A DNA stretch of 57,448 nucleotides from Actibacterium sp. 188UL27-1 (GTDB taxonomy: Bacteria; Pseudomonadota; Alphaproteobacteria; Rhodobacterales; Rhodobacteraceae): the NCBI RefSeq assembly GCF_016901225.1, contig NZ_JAFEUL010000023.1, positions 1 through 57,448 on the forward strand, in the 5' to 3' direction. Every line of letters starts with the position of its first letter. Within the stretch, counting starts at the first letter, position 1. The position numbers and the translations under genes were made by a program. Shown here piece after piece: positions 1 to 9,038 of the stretch. Below the pieces are notes generated by a model, which was given only the letters and a program-made list of their open reading frames with translations, was not told where the DNA came from and did no database searches.

Positions 1-62
1 GCCTGATGTTCTTTCAATATCCCGATTATCTGTTCTTCACTGAAACGGCTTCTCTTCATCAT
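1..62 (-). CDS. IS3-family transposase OrfA, N-terminal fragment
   Basis: The minus strand from 62 reads MMKRSRFSEEQIIGILKEHQ and runs off the window edge. This is the typical start of the helix-turn-helix OrfA protein of IS3-family elements, which binds the element ends and is usually joined to the OrfB integrase by frameshifting. A strong AAGGAGA site lies 5-10 bases upstream. The alternative start at 59 removes only one Met. Intactness cannot be judged because only about 20 codons are present. Confidence 0.75.
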   Translation of the reverse strand, partial: MMKRSRFSEEQIIGILKEHQ

Positions 63-123
63 CTGTCTCCTTCTTGGAGAACAGGCTAACCAAAAACACC
101 GGACATTTCAGGGGAGCAGGTCA
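1..123 (-). mobile_element. End of an IS3-family insertion sequence (partial)
   Basis: Read on the minus strand, this begins TGACCTGCTCCCCTGAAATG at 123, matching the TGA-starting terminal repeats known from IS3-family elements. A short leader with an AAGAAGGAGA ribosome binding site and a transposase start follow. Only this end of the element is inside the window. The inner boundary at 123 is inferred from the terminal TGA. The other end, the exact family group and any target duplication cannot be seen. The element sits directly against an open reading frame for a DNA methylase and probably disrupts it. Confidence 0.75.
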
Positions 124-2280
124 GGTGATGAAAAGCTGTTCATCAAAAAGACCGAAGCCGATGGGAAAGTTCACTTTGAAGACATTCCCAACATCCCAAA
201 ATTTGGTGAACGGCTTGAGGATGTCGGCCTATACAAGCGCAAAGACCTAATCCCTGCACAAAACTTGAAGAGTATCTTCAAAACAATGCGCAACTACATG
301 GCTGCCAATGCAGTCGGGATCACGCGAGATGAAGTCTTTGCCCAGCAGATCATCAATCTGATCTTCTGCAAGATATATGATGAGCGCTTCACCAAACCTG
401 ATGACATGGTGACCTTCCGCGCTGGCATTCAAGAATCTGCTAAAGATGTGCGTGTCAGGATCGAGAAGATATTTGCGCAAGTTAAGAAGCAATATTCTGA
501 TGTCATCGAAGCCAGCGAGAAAATCTTGCTTGATGATGCCACGCTTGCTTATGCCGTAGGCGAGCTTCACCTCTTCTGCCTGATCGAAAGCGAGCGCGAT
601 GCTATCGCAGAAGCCTTCGAGGTTTTCATTGGACCATCGCTCAAAGGTGGTCAGGGGCAATTCTTTACCCCCCGCAATGTTGTGAAATTGCTGGTTGAGA
701 TGATTGATCTTGGCACCGATGATCGCATGATTGATCCCGCTTGCGGGTCTGGCGGATTTCTTGTGGAGTCCCTTCGCGAGATGTGGCGGCGCGTCGATGA
801 GCAAGGCGAAGAGCTAAGCTGGCCTGATCATGAAATCTTCTCTGAAAAGCAAAAACTCGCCATCCGAAACATTCGCGGGATCGACAAGGACTACTTTCTG
901 GCCAAAGTCGCCAAAGCCTACATGGCCATCATCGGCGATGGTCGAGGCGGTGTGTTCTGTGAGAACAGCCTTGATGATCCAGCGCAATGGAAGAGCACAG
1001 CCAAGGATGATGCGCGGCTTGGCACCTTTGATGTGGTTCTAACCAACCCGCCCTTTGGCAAGAAGCTCAAAATTGATGATCAGACGATCCTGACCAAATA
1101 CAAACTTGGCTATAAGTGGAAGAAAGAAAAAGGCACCACAAAGTACGAGCAAACCAATACGGTGTATGATGGCCAAGCGCCACAAATCTTATTTATTGAG
1201 CGATGCCTTGCTATGCTCAAGCCGGGCGGGCGTATGGGCATTATGGCTCCTGAGTCCATGTTTTGTAATCCGTCCCATCGCTTTATCGTGCAATATATCA
1301 AGTCCGTTGCACGCATTAATGCTGTTGTTTCGTTCCCAGAAGAGCTTTTTCAGCCATTCACCCACGCCAAAGCGTGTGGCGTGATCATCGAGAAAACTCC
1401 GACTGATCCTGACAACCCACATGATATTTTCATGGCGGTTGCCAAGTGGTGTGGTCATGACTCACGCGGCCTGCCTATCCCGCATGATGATATTCCGAAG
1501 ATCATGGAGAAGTTCCATGACTACAAGGAAACGGGCAAGATTGACTATGATCATTTTGGCTTCACGCTCAGCGAAACCGATATCGTGGATGATGTGTATC
1601 TGCCGAAATACTACAACCCCGAGATCAAACAAAAGCTCAAGAAACTTGGGAAAACGCACGATATTGTTCGGCTTGGTGATCTAATCCATGATGGCGTTGT
1701 TGAGCTTTCAACGGGCCATGAGGTGGGTAAGCTGGCCTATGGCACAGGCACGATCCCGTTCATTCGCACCTCCGATATTGCCAATTGGGAAATCAAACTT
1801 GATCCCAAGCATGGGCTTAGTGCCGAAATCTATGAAAAGCTGAAAGAGCGGCAGGATGTTCGGGAAGGCGATATCCTGATGGTGCGGGATGGCACTTATC
1901 TTGTCGGAACGTGTGCCATTATTTCAGAGGCAGATACCAAGATCGTCTATCAGAGCCACATATACAAAATTAGATCATACGATCACGATGTGATTGATCC
2001 GAATTTGTTGCTCGCGATCTTATCCAGCCCGATTGTGCGTGAACAGATTTATGCCAAGCGCTTCACTCAAGATATCATTGATACGCTTGGCGCGCGCATT
2101 CGTGAGCTGATGCTGCCGATCCCGAAAGATGAAAATCGCAAAGCTGAAATCACGGAAGGTGTTGGCAAGGCTCTCGCACATAAACGGAAAGCTAGAGCGC
2201 TCGCACGGAATGCCGCGCTTGCAGTTGCGCCAACCAATGGCGATGAAGACGACCCCGAGTTTATGACGTTGATAGGTTGA
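124..2280 (+). pseudogene. N6-adenine DNA methylase with C-terminal target-recognition domain, 5' end lost to the IS
   Basis: The frame is open from the IS border (124) to the stop at 2280. The first internal ATG is at 265, but residues encoded before it read as continuous protein, so the true start lay upstream of the insertion. Counting from 265, the SAM-binding motif DPACGSGG is at about 157-164 and the catalytic NPPF at 261-264, as in HsdM-type gamma-class methylases. Residues from about 455 look like a single HsdS-like recognition domain. Such M-S fusions often carry an N-terminal HsdR-like nuclease part; here that part would have been removed. The methylase could still be made from an internal start, so loss of function is inferred. 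No separate hsdR or hsdS is seen. Confidence 0.7.
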
Positions 2281-2347
2281 TTTAGTCTAGAGTATAACCA
2301 TACGTCGCATTGAACCTATGCTAGATCAATTCCTATAGTATACGCCT

Positions 2348-3211
2348 TTACCTTTCTCCCGCCACGTCTGCCAAGGCAGCTTTTAGAACTTGAAAACAAA
2401 CTTTGGCAGTGTGCTGGTCTGGTAAGAATCCTGATACTAATTGTTGATAAGGATGAATGTAATTTCGGAAATCGCGCAGCCCATGTCCGAATTTTTTTAT
2501 ATCGGGCTTGAGTAACCCAATCTCACATGCAACGTCAATGAATTGAGCAAGTGTCCATTTATGAAATTTTTGAACCTCGCCGCTATCAATACGCGGACTA
2601 GCTTTTGCCTTGTTGAAATCCATTGGATTTTTCCGTGCCGCCCCCAGAAGTACACCCTCCAAAACGCTACCGCAAAGAAATATGACTGATAAATTTGCGT
2701 TTGCTTTTAAAGCTGCCCTTGCTTCCTCAAGACGAGATTCTATAATTGGCACAACCTTGATGTCGACTGGTAACTTCTCGATATTGGGTATCGAGAATTC
2801 ATGATCAAGAAAAACGTCTTCATTTATTACTTCGCTGCGTTGCGTAGTCTTACCTAAAAGGCGTTCCGCTATGTCTCTCGACTTAGCAAGAACAGGATGA
2901 TCAATTTCACGCCCTCCTAGCTCCCCGTCGACCTCATAAGAATCCATTAGTTCAGAAAGAACTTTCCCTACTACAACATCAGGTTCTATTTCCCAGAACG
3001 CCCTCATCTTCTTGGCTTTTGATGTTCCATAACTCTGGTACTTATCGCTATGAATATCAATGTTATGTCGTTTAAAAAACTCAGCATAGGTAGAATCAGA
3101 ATAATCTAAGACAAAGCCGCTGCCCATTTCTAAAAGTTTCTCTATGCAACGCTTTTCGATATCTGTCAGGCTGCTCACTTCAATACTTTCTACTGCCATG
3201 TAGGCAATCAC
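2348..3211 (-). CDS. HEPN/Abi-C-like protein with AbiJ-like N-terminal region (candidate phage defence)
   Basis: 287 residues. The C-terminal half (about 155-283) is helical and contains R246-x6-H253 in RDFRNYIHP, fitting the Rx4-6H ribonuclease motif of HEPN domains and resembling the Abi-C family from memory. Residues 14-90, with TYAEFF and YGTSKAKKMRAFW, resemble AbiJ N-terminal modules found in abortive-infection proteins. The expected role is RNA cleavage on infection; this is inference from the family. AT-rich codon use differs from the core genes and fits horizontal transfer. It stands alone between an R-M remnant and a structured RNA region. The start could be 3211 or the Met at 3199. 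Confidence 0.6.
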   Translation of the reverse strand: MIAYMAVESIEVSSLTDIEKRCIEKLLEMGSGFVLDYSDSTYAEFFKRHNIDIHSDKYQSYGTSKAKKMRAFWEIEPDVVVGKVLSELMDSYEVDGELGGREIDHPVLAKSRDIAERLLGKTTQRSEVINEDVFLDHEFSIPNIEKLPVDIKVVPIIESRLEEARAALKANANLSVIFLCGSVLEGVLLGAARKNPMDFNKAKASPRIDSGEVQKFHKWTLAQFIDVACEIGLLKPDIKKFGHGLRDFRNYIHPYQQLVSGFLPDQHTAKVCFQVLKAALADVAGER

Positions 3212-3382
3212 CCATTTTTGCTTTCAAGCATTCACATAAGTATAGCAACTTGCATAGACCTTCACACTCTTGAGTTTAGAAGGTACCGAGTTTTCCCCAA
3301 GACACTTTTTCAGATGCCACCTCATGGTAAACGAAAGCTGGTGTCGTGGGGAGTTGTTAGAGGCGCTCTCCTGATTGATGGT

Positions 3383-3745
3383 CAAACGGGCAATTCGTTT
3401 GTGCATGGCATGGTTCGGTGTTGGTGGAGAGGCACGTCTCCAAGTCCAACGAGCGGGTTGTCAGGGGGCGCGATAGCCCCTTGGCTCGATGGGATGGTTC
3501 CAAGGTAAGGGCAGCTACGAAGTGCTCCCTTCATGGTCTCGATGAAGTCGCCTCCATGGCATGGCGTGCATCCAAACTACGCAAGGTTGGTCTCCACGAC
3601 GTGGTGGTGATTGAACGGTCAGACGTTCTGCTGGCTCTGAGGACGGGCTTTATGCCCTGATCTGAGCCACTGGCCGGGGGGATACAACGGGGGCGCGCAG
3701 CGGGCACCCTTGTCAAGCAGTGTGGTACTACCACGCACAGCTTGC
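3383..3745 (+). ncRNA. Candidate large structured noncoding RNA (multi-hairpin)
   Basis: The 560 bases between the HEPN gene and the RTX gene hold no convincing protein but are packed with consecutive inverted repeats. Arms are 3383-3388/3396-3401 (CAAACG/CGTTTG), 3421-3430/3437-3449 (TTGG,GGAGA/TCTCC,CCAA), 3465-3469/3476-3480 (GGGGC/GCCCC), 3479-3484/3500-3505 (CCTTGG/CCAAGG), AAGGG/CCCTT around 3507-3530, CATGG/CCATG with inner CGA/TCG at 3532-3558, GAACG/CGTTC around 3613-3628, GGGC/GCCC around 3645-3657 and GTGGT/ACCAC around 3722-3734. Strand is inferred: on the plus strand it would be divergent from the HEPN gene and convergent with RTX. Size and hairpin density recall HEARO/OMEGA-type RNAs, but no IscB/IsrB gene is present, so the family is unproven. 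Confidence 0.4.
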
Positions 3746-3772
3746 GTTCAGCCTTAAATCCAACCGCTCAAT

Positions 3773-6700
3773 CTAGATGATCAGGTTCACGCCAACTGTG
3801 AAGTCCGTCTCGTCCACTTGGGTGTTCACGAACTTGATGATCTGGTCAAAGCCGTCTGCACCGCCGTTCGAGTCGACCTGTGCATAGGAATGCGTACCGT
3901 TGAATCCAATTTTGAAGAAATCTGTCAATACATCTGAGTTTGGATCGAAACCAGTTACGATGTTGGAGATATCTAGCTTGTCGCCTTCCGAGATCGAAAA
4001 GTCGTGAATTTCATCGAAGATCAACGTGTCTGCAAAACCAAATGTGTCGGCACCAGCGCCGCCCCACAGGTCGTCGTGATCAAGACCTCCCCAGAGCGTG
4101 TCATCACCATCATGGCCATAGAGCTTATCGTTTCCGGCTCCGCCATAAAGCGTGTCGTTGCCTTGATTACCTCTCAGAAAGTCATTCCCATCTTCTCCGT
4201 AAAGCGTATCGTCACCATAACGGCCCCAAATGTTATCGCTGCCTGAGCCACCAAAAATGACATCATCTCCCGAGTCTGCCGCCGACAGATTGTATCGGTC
4301 TCCATCTAAGTTGTCGCTTCCAGCGCCGCCATATAGGAAATCGTTACCATGCTCGCCGTACAGAGCGTCGTTTCCGCCCTCGCCATGCAAAGTATCCGAG
4401 CCCAAGCCGCCATTGATGATATCTGAACTTTCACCAGCATGGATCACATTTGAAAAGTCATCACCCACAACTCTGTCTGAAAAGTCGGTTGCGCGAATAT
4501 TCTCGATGTTTGTTAGATTGTCATCCCAAGACCCATCGCGCCGCTCGTCTGCACGACCATTCTTGAGTTCAACATTTACCGCTGCCGTGTTGACACTATA
4601 ATCGGCTGTATCTGTTCCGCCTTTTCCATCCAGAGTATCATCTCCAAGGCCACCAGATAGGACATTGCTTTGATCGTCTCCATAAAGCGTATCCACCGAC
4701 GACGAACCAATTACGTTTTCGACTGTGAACAGTGTATCTGTGCCTTCACCGATTGCAGTTCCAGCTTGAAGATCGACAACAACGCCATTCGATGAATTCA
4801 CAAAAGAAACTGTATCAACCCCATGTGATCCACAGATTTGATCATCTCCTGTTCCACTCTCAAGGTAGTCATCCCCTGTTCCGCCATGTAGCTTATTGTT
4901 ACCGCCTTGACCGTATAGGAAATCATCGTCTGCTCCGCCAGAAAGCGTCGCATCGCCGCTACCAGAGTAAATTCTATCTGTACCGCCATCAGCCAAGATC
5001 AAGCGACCGCCACCGCTGGTAAATAGTATTGTTTCATCGCTGCTTTGGTTCTGGTTGGTATCAGAAACCCAACGCCATGATGATCCTGATGTTTCAACTA
5101 ACGAAAAGCCATCATCGAAATGAAACTCTTCGAAGGTGTTCTGAGTGTAAGGGTCATAGAAGTGATTTGCTATAGTCGTAGTTCCAGACATCGCTGTGCC
5201 TGCTGTCGTCAAAAGAAAATCTCTTCCTGAAACGGTAAACTGAACGTCTTGGGGAAGAAGTCCTTCTGGTATTTCGACTAGCTCATAACCAGAAAAATCG
5301 TTGATGAACATATCTGTCCCACCAGAAAGAACGTAGGTTTCCTGATCTGCTCCGCCAGTGATGCGATCATCACCGTCACCGCCGTCTAGAATGTTAGCTC
5401 CGCTACCACCTTGGATGATGTCATTACCGCTTCCACCAGTGATAGTATCATCACCATCGCCGCCAGAAATAGTATCGTTGCCTTCACCGCCGTCAATGAT
5501 GTCATTTCCAGCGCCGCCAAGAATATTGTCTAAGCCAGCTCCGCCAAATAAGGTATCGTGACCATCATTCCCGCCGATGACATCATTTCCAGCACCTGCG
5601 TATACGGTGTCATCTCCACCCAGAGCCGTTATACTATCTTCAAAGTTTCCAAAGTCGATGCCATAAATGACTTCACCATTGTCTGAGCCTTGGGTTGTCA
5701 TGGTTGTTGACCAGTTTAGCAGATGATCTTTCAAATTGTACCATGAGCTGGAATTACTCGTGTCTTTGACACGTATCCACTCGATACCAACACCGTCTTG
5801 ATCATTCAGATCAGTAAGCTGATCTGCTATAACAACATCATATCCAAGCGATCCCTGTTGTCCGGTTATTCTGATACCCTCGTTACCAATCCGTACAATC
5901 GATCCAAGATCGAAATGATTAAATTCTGCCGATGGATAGCGCGCATCAGAACCAAAGCGAAGATAGTCTTCGCCCTCAGAGTCCTGAATAAAGACTTGAT
6001 CTATTCCATTCTGACCGTCGGTGCTTCCCTGAACAAAATACGTATCATCACCCGCACCACCATCGAGAAGATTTTGAGTGCGCTGATTGGCTATACCAAG
6101 ACCGTCTCCAAGACGGTCATTTCCATCACCACCAATAAGATGGTCAGCTCCGGTTTCTCCAACGATAATGTCGTGTCCTGCGCCGCCATCTATCACATCG
6201 TCGCCAGCACCGCCCTCAAGAGTATCAGCAGCTGCGTCGTCTCCAAGGCCACCATCCTGATGGCCAAAGATTGTATCATTGCCATCACCGCCTTGTATCG
6301 TATCAGCGCCAGCTAGACCAATTAGAACATCGTCATTATTTCCTCCGACAAGAGTGTTGCCGTTTGCATCGCCTTCGATAGTCTCTCCTGTTGGATTGAA
6401 ATAGCGGTACTCTATTGATGTTACGCCATTTGACGGATCGTGTGCTGCCTCTCCCCAAGCAAGAGCGGCATCACTGCTACTGATGGCAGCAGACAGTTTA
6501 GCCGCTTCAACAGTATCCAGACCGAAATCGTCTCCTGTGCCGTCATGGGCATGCACACTTCGCAGATAATCAGCAACTCCCATCCAAAATTCTTGACGTG
6601 CCGCCGTGTCAGGCAGAGCGATAGCCGCAGCTTCTAGATCATCCAAAGTATCTTGAGAAAACAGGCGCGTTTGTGCATTTATATCTAGTATGTCGCCAGC

Positions 6701-8314
6701 AAAATCGAGCTGTGGTGCGTTTGTGAATAGGTCATCGCCGATTAGTTGGGTAAGAATTGTAGCCTTGTATCGTGCGAAAATTACATCATTCCAGAGCCCC
6801 TCAAGGCCATCTGCTTGCACGGTTCCGGGGTTATCAGTCCATTCATTCTGATTGACAAACTGTTCTCCAAACAGCTGTTCCATGAACTCAAGTTGGCGAG
6901 CATCTTCAATAAACTCACCTCGACTAGCAGGGTCTATACCATCAACGCCAGCCCAGCGGTATAAAAGTTCTTCGATTTTATTTTCGATGGTCGCATAGTT
7001 CTCAAACATCTCTGTTGGTGTATAAGATGCGATATTCGTCATAATCGCCATCAGCGAAGCTGGATTGGTCTCGTCATTATCGAGACTTAGAGCGATATGC
7101 ATATCTGCCATCTGCCCGTAACCTCTAAAAGTTGGAAGAAAGGTTGCTCTGACATCAAAGTTGTAGTCTTCTGCATAACGTGTGTTCAAAGAACCGCGAA
7201 GGAAATTATAATCTGCAACTTCTACCGTTCCTGTGCTGGTTGTAGCCGTTCCCATCAAAAGCACATTAGGAACGTTGAGTGGCTGCGATGCAGCTAAATC
7301 AATCCCAATAATGTCCTGTGATGCGAGTGTGAGAAGCTCACCTGACTGCGTAAGACCATCAGAATTGGCATCATGCCAAATTTGTAAATCGGACCAAATT
7401 GTATCATTTGCATCTATAGTACCGTTGGCATCGTTATCGAATGCTGCTAGTGCGGAAAACCCATCGATCACGTTGTTGCCGAAAAGCTCGTTGCCATTGT
7501 CAATAAGACCGTTCCCGTTCAAGTCGTGAACTAACATACCGTCTGCATGCCATGTCGTAGCTTCTGCGAAGCCATTTGCATCCAAGTCGAAATATACGGG
7601 GCTAACACCGTTTTGGATGTCCAAGAAGTCAGCGGCGACACCGTCACCGTCAAGATCAATTACAAGCGGGTCCCACCAACCAGATATTTCGACGCCGAAC
7701 GTATTTAAGAGATTGTTGTACCATGAACCGATGCTATTGACGGTAGATGAGTTCGCCTCGACTACTGCATCTGTGAACGAGTCATTTCCGGTGTTTTCCG
7801 GCCCAATATTTGTAAGGTCAGCTGGATCAATATTTGTAATTTGAGACAATGCATAATTGTCGAGCACTAGAGGGTTCTGCGAGAAATTTCTAGGGTCTAT
7901 ATCTGCATCTATTATTGCATCTCCACCGCGAATTGCGGCTTCTATACTATTTGCAAGATCACTAGTTGAGGCCGATACTGAGCCTAACTGCCTCCCCAGA
8001 TCATTGTTCCAGAAATCTTTGTTCTGTTCTTCAGCAGTGTTACCACGTCTACTATACTCATTTAAATCGCCAAGCAGCCTCGAAAAAATCTGACTGCTAT
8101 TTTGAACCAGCTTTCCACTTGTGTACATATGCGTAAATGCATCAAGCATCAAGGCTCGTTGAGTAGAATTGGTTACATCCGTGAATCTAGTATTAAATTC
8201 ACTTTGTGCTTCTGATCGGGCCGACATGAGAAAAGCATTCGCTCCGCCGAGAGCAGCCATGGATGAAATACCCAAAGCGACAACTGATCCTCCTACAATT
8301 ATTGGTGCTGGCAA
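3773..8314 (-). CDS. RTX calcium-binding exoprotein with FrpC-like self-processing module
   Basis: 1513 residues. Residues 1-30 are hydrophobic and glycine-rich but not a clear Sec signal. WWD215-P216 followed by DLDGDG, then DLDANG, DLNGNG with DNGNELFG, DNDANG and DANSDG (to about 370), matches the layout of the FrpC self-processing module. That module cuts the Asp-Pro bond when calcium is present and can link the new Asp to lysines. A helical region (about 380-640) follows, then several blocks of GGxGxDxhx nonapeptides (about 646-750, 890-990, 1125-1240, 1290-1420). The last 90 residues resemble a type I secretion target. Calcium-folded export through a type I system is expected; no ABC, MFP or TolC genes are in the window. 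Low GC suggests transfer. The 182-residue gene upstream is 10 bases away and probably co-transcribed. Confidence 0.85.
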   Translation of the reverse strand: MPAPIIVGGSVVALGISSMAALGGANAFLMSARSEAQSEFNTRFTDVTNSTQRALMLDAFTHMYTSGKLVQNSSQIFSRLLGDLNEYSRRGNTAEEQNKDFWNNDLGRQLGSVSASTSDLANSIEAAIRGGDAIIDADIDPRNFSQNPLVLDNYALSQITNIDPADLTNIGPENTGNDSFTDAVVEANSSTVNSIGSWYNNLLNTFGVEISGWWDPLVIDLDGDGVAADFLDIQNGVSPVYFDLDANGFAEATTWHADGMLVHDLNGNGLIDNGNELFGNNVIDGFSALAAFDNDANGTIDANDTIWSDLQIWHDANSDGLTQSGELLTLASQDIIGIDLAASQPLNVPNVLLMGTATTSTGTVEVADYNFLRGSLNTRYAEDYNFDVRATFLPTFRGYGQMADMHIALSLDNDETNPASLMAIMTNIASYTPTEMFENYATIENKIEELLYRWAGVDGIDPASRGEFIEDARQLEFMEQLFGEQFVNQNEWTDNPGTVQADGLEGLWNDVIFARYKATILTQLIGDDLFTNAPQLDFAGDILDINAQTRLFSQDTLDDLEAAAIALPDTAARQEFWMGVADYLRSVHAHDGTGDDFGLDTVEAAKLSAAISSSDAALAWGEAAHDPSNGVTSIEYRYFNPTGETIEGDANGNTLVGGNNDDVLIGLAGADTIQGGDGNDTIFGHQDGGLGDDAAADTLEGGAGDDVIDGGAGHDIIVGETGADHLIGGDGNDRLGDGLGIANQRTQNLLDGGAGDDTYFVQGSTDGQNGIDQVFIQDSEGEDYLRFGSDARYPSAEFNHFDLGSIVRIGNEGIRITGQQGSLGYDVVIADQLTDLNDQDGVGIEWIRVKDTSNSSSWYNLKDHLLNWSTTMTTQGSDNGEVIYGIDFGNFEDSITALGGDDTVYAGAGNDVIGGNDGHDTLFGGAGLDNILGGAGNDIIDGGEGNDTISGGDGDDTITGGSGNDIIQGGSGANILDGGDGDDRITGGADQETYVLSGGTDMFINDFSGYELVEIPEGLLPQDVQFTVSGRDFLLTTAGTAMSGTTTIANHFYDPYTQNTFEEFHFDDGFSLVETSGSSWRWVSDTNQNQSSDETILFTSGGGRLILADGGTDRIYSGSGDATLSGGADDDFLYGQGGNNKLHGGTGDDYLESGTGDDQICGSHGVDTVSFVNSSNGVVVDLQAGTAIGEGTDTLFTVENVIGSSSVDTLYGDDQSNVLSGGLGDDTLDGKGGTDTADYSVNTAAVNVELKNGRADERRDGSWDDNLTNIENIRATDFSDRVVGDDFSNVIHAGESSDIINGGLGSDTLHGEGGNDALYGEHGNDFLYGGAGSDNLDGDRYNLSAADSGDDVIFGGSGSDNIWGRYGDDTLYGEDGNDFLRGNQGNDTLYGGAGNDKLYGHDGDDTLWGGLDHDDLWGGAGADTFGFADTLIFDEIHDFSISEGDKLDISNIVTGFDPNSDVLTDFFKIGFNGTHSYAQVDSNGGADGFDQIIKFVNTQVDETDFTVGVNLII

Positions 8315-8324
8315 TTCTATTCTC

Positions 8325-8873
8325 CTATATCTTTGTTAAAATAATTGAGCGAGATAGACCGCAACAATTGGTTTCTTTTTCTTGAAATTTTAGAACGGCT
8401 TTTGATCTATCGAAGCATCTTTGGGGCTCATTTGAAGCGCTAAGAAAAAAGTAATTGGTCCCATTTTTCTTAATATTCATTCTATTTAGCCCGCTAAAGC
8501 TAATGCCCCCAGCCTTAAAATGTAGTGTTCGAAAAATTCCTGTATTACTTGCAAAAATAAGACCGGACCTAAACGATAGGGGGTCAGTCTCTATAATTTC
8601 CTCAGGTCGAACATTTGGATGAATTTTGATTAGTTCGTTGGTTTGAGAGTTGTACTCATCTACAAAGCAAACTGTCTGCCAATTTCCCGGAAGCAACTTG
8701 CCGAGACGGACGGTGGCTTTACTTGAGGTTAACTCTGCCTTAGCTTTTTCATAGAAGATTCTTTCATTAGAGCCAATATAAATAAACTTAATCCAAATTA
8801 TGGACACCAGCATTGAGACTATTATAGGAACTAGAACAAGGTACTTGCGCCCTGATTTAAAGATTGATTTCAT
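8325..8873 (-). CDS. Small membrane-anchored protein upstream of the RTX gene, unrecognised
   Basis: 182 residues. A hydrophobic segment at about 10-33 follows positively charged residues, so the rest should be periplasmic or lumenal. The exposed part has several cysteines (one near 69, one near 152 and a CC pair near 169-170). No family is recognised. It ends 10 bases before the RTX start, so the two are very probably one transcript. In Neisseria, frpC is preceded by frpD, encoding a lipoprotein that binds the N-terminal part of FrpC. The position here is analogous, but there is no lipobox and no sequence similarity is claimed. A docking partner, immunity protein or processing partner are all possible. 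Confidence 0.6.
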   Translation of the reverse strand: MKSIFKSGRKYLVLVPIIVSMLVSIIWIKFIYIGSNERIFYEKAKAELTSSKATVRLGKLLPGNWQTVCFVDEYNSQTNELIKIHPNVRPEEIIETDPLSFRSGLIFASNTGIFRTLHFKAGGISFSGLNRMNIKKNGTNYFFLSASNEPQRCFDRSKAVLKFQEKETNCCGLSRSIILTKI

Positions 8874-9038
8874 AAAATGTGATTTCTTTTAAATTTGCAG
8901 AAACATTATCACATCTTTATGTTTTGACATCTAATGATTGTATTAGTGTCTAAGGCTTCTGTGGATAAGCCCGCGAACTTCGATCAAGGCCACCGTTGCT
9001 AAATGATCTAAAAGGCGTTTTACTAGTGCAAAATTGAG

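Noticed and set aside
3218-3508. Short plus-strand frames of 80-96 residues between the HEPN and RTX genes
   Set aside because: They run through dense inverted repeats and lack ribosome sites; a structured RNA explains the region better.
3383-3745. Calling the structured region a group II intron or a tmRNA
   Set aside because: No domain V-like hairpin with a reverse transcriptase nearby and no tRNA-like ends were seen.
4000-6350. Regular short DNA repeats resembling a tandem or CRISPR array
   Set aside because: They are the codons of RTX nonapeptides in one long frame; units are degenerate and there are no spacers.
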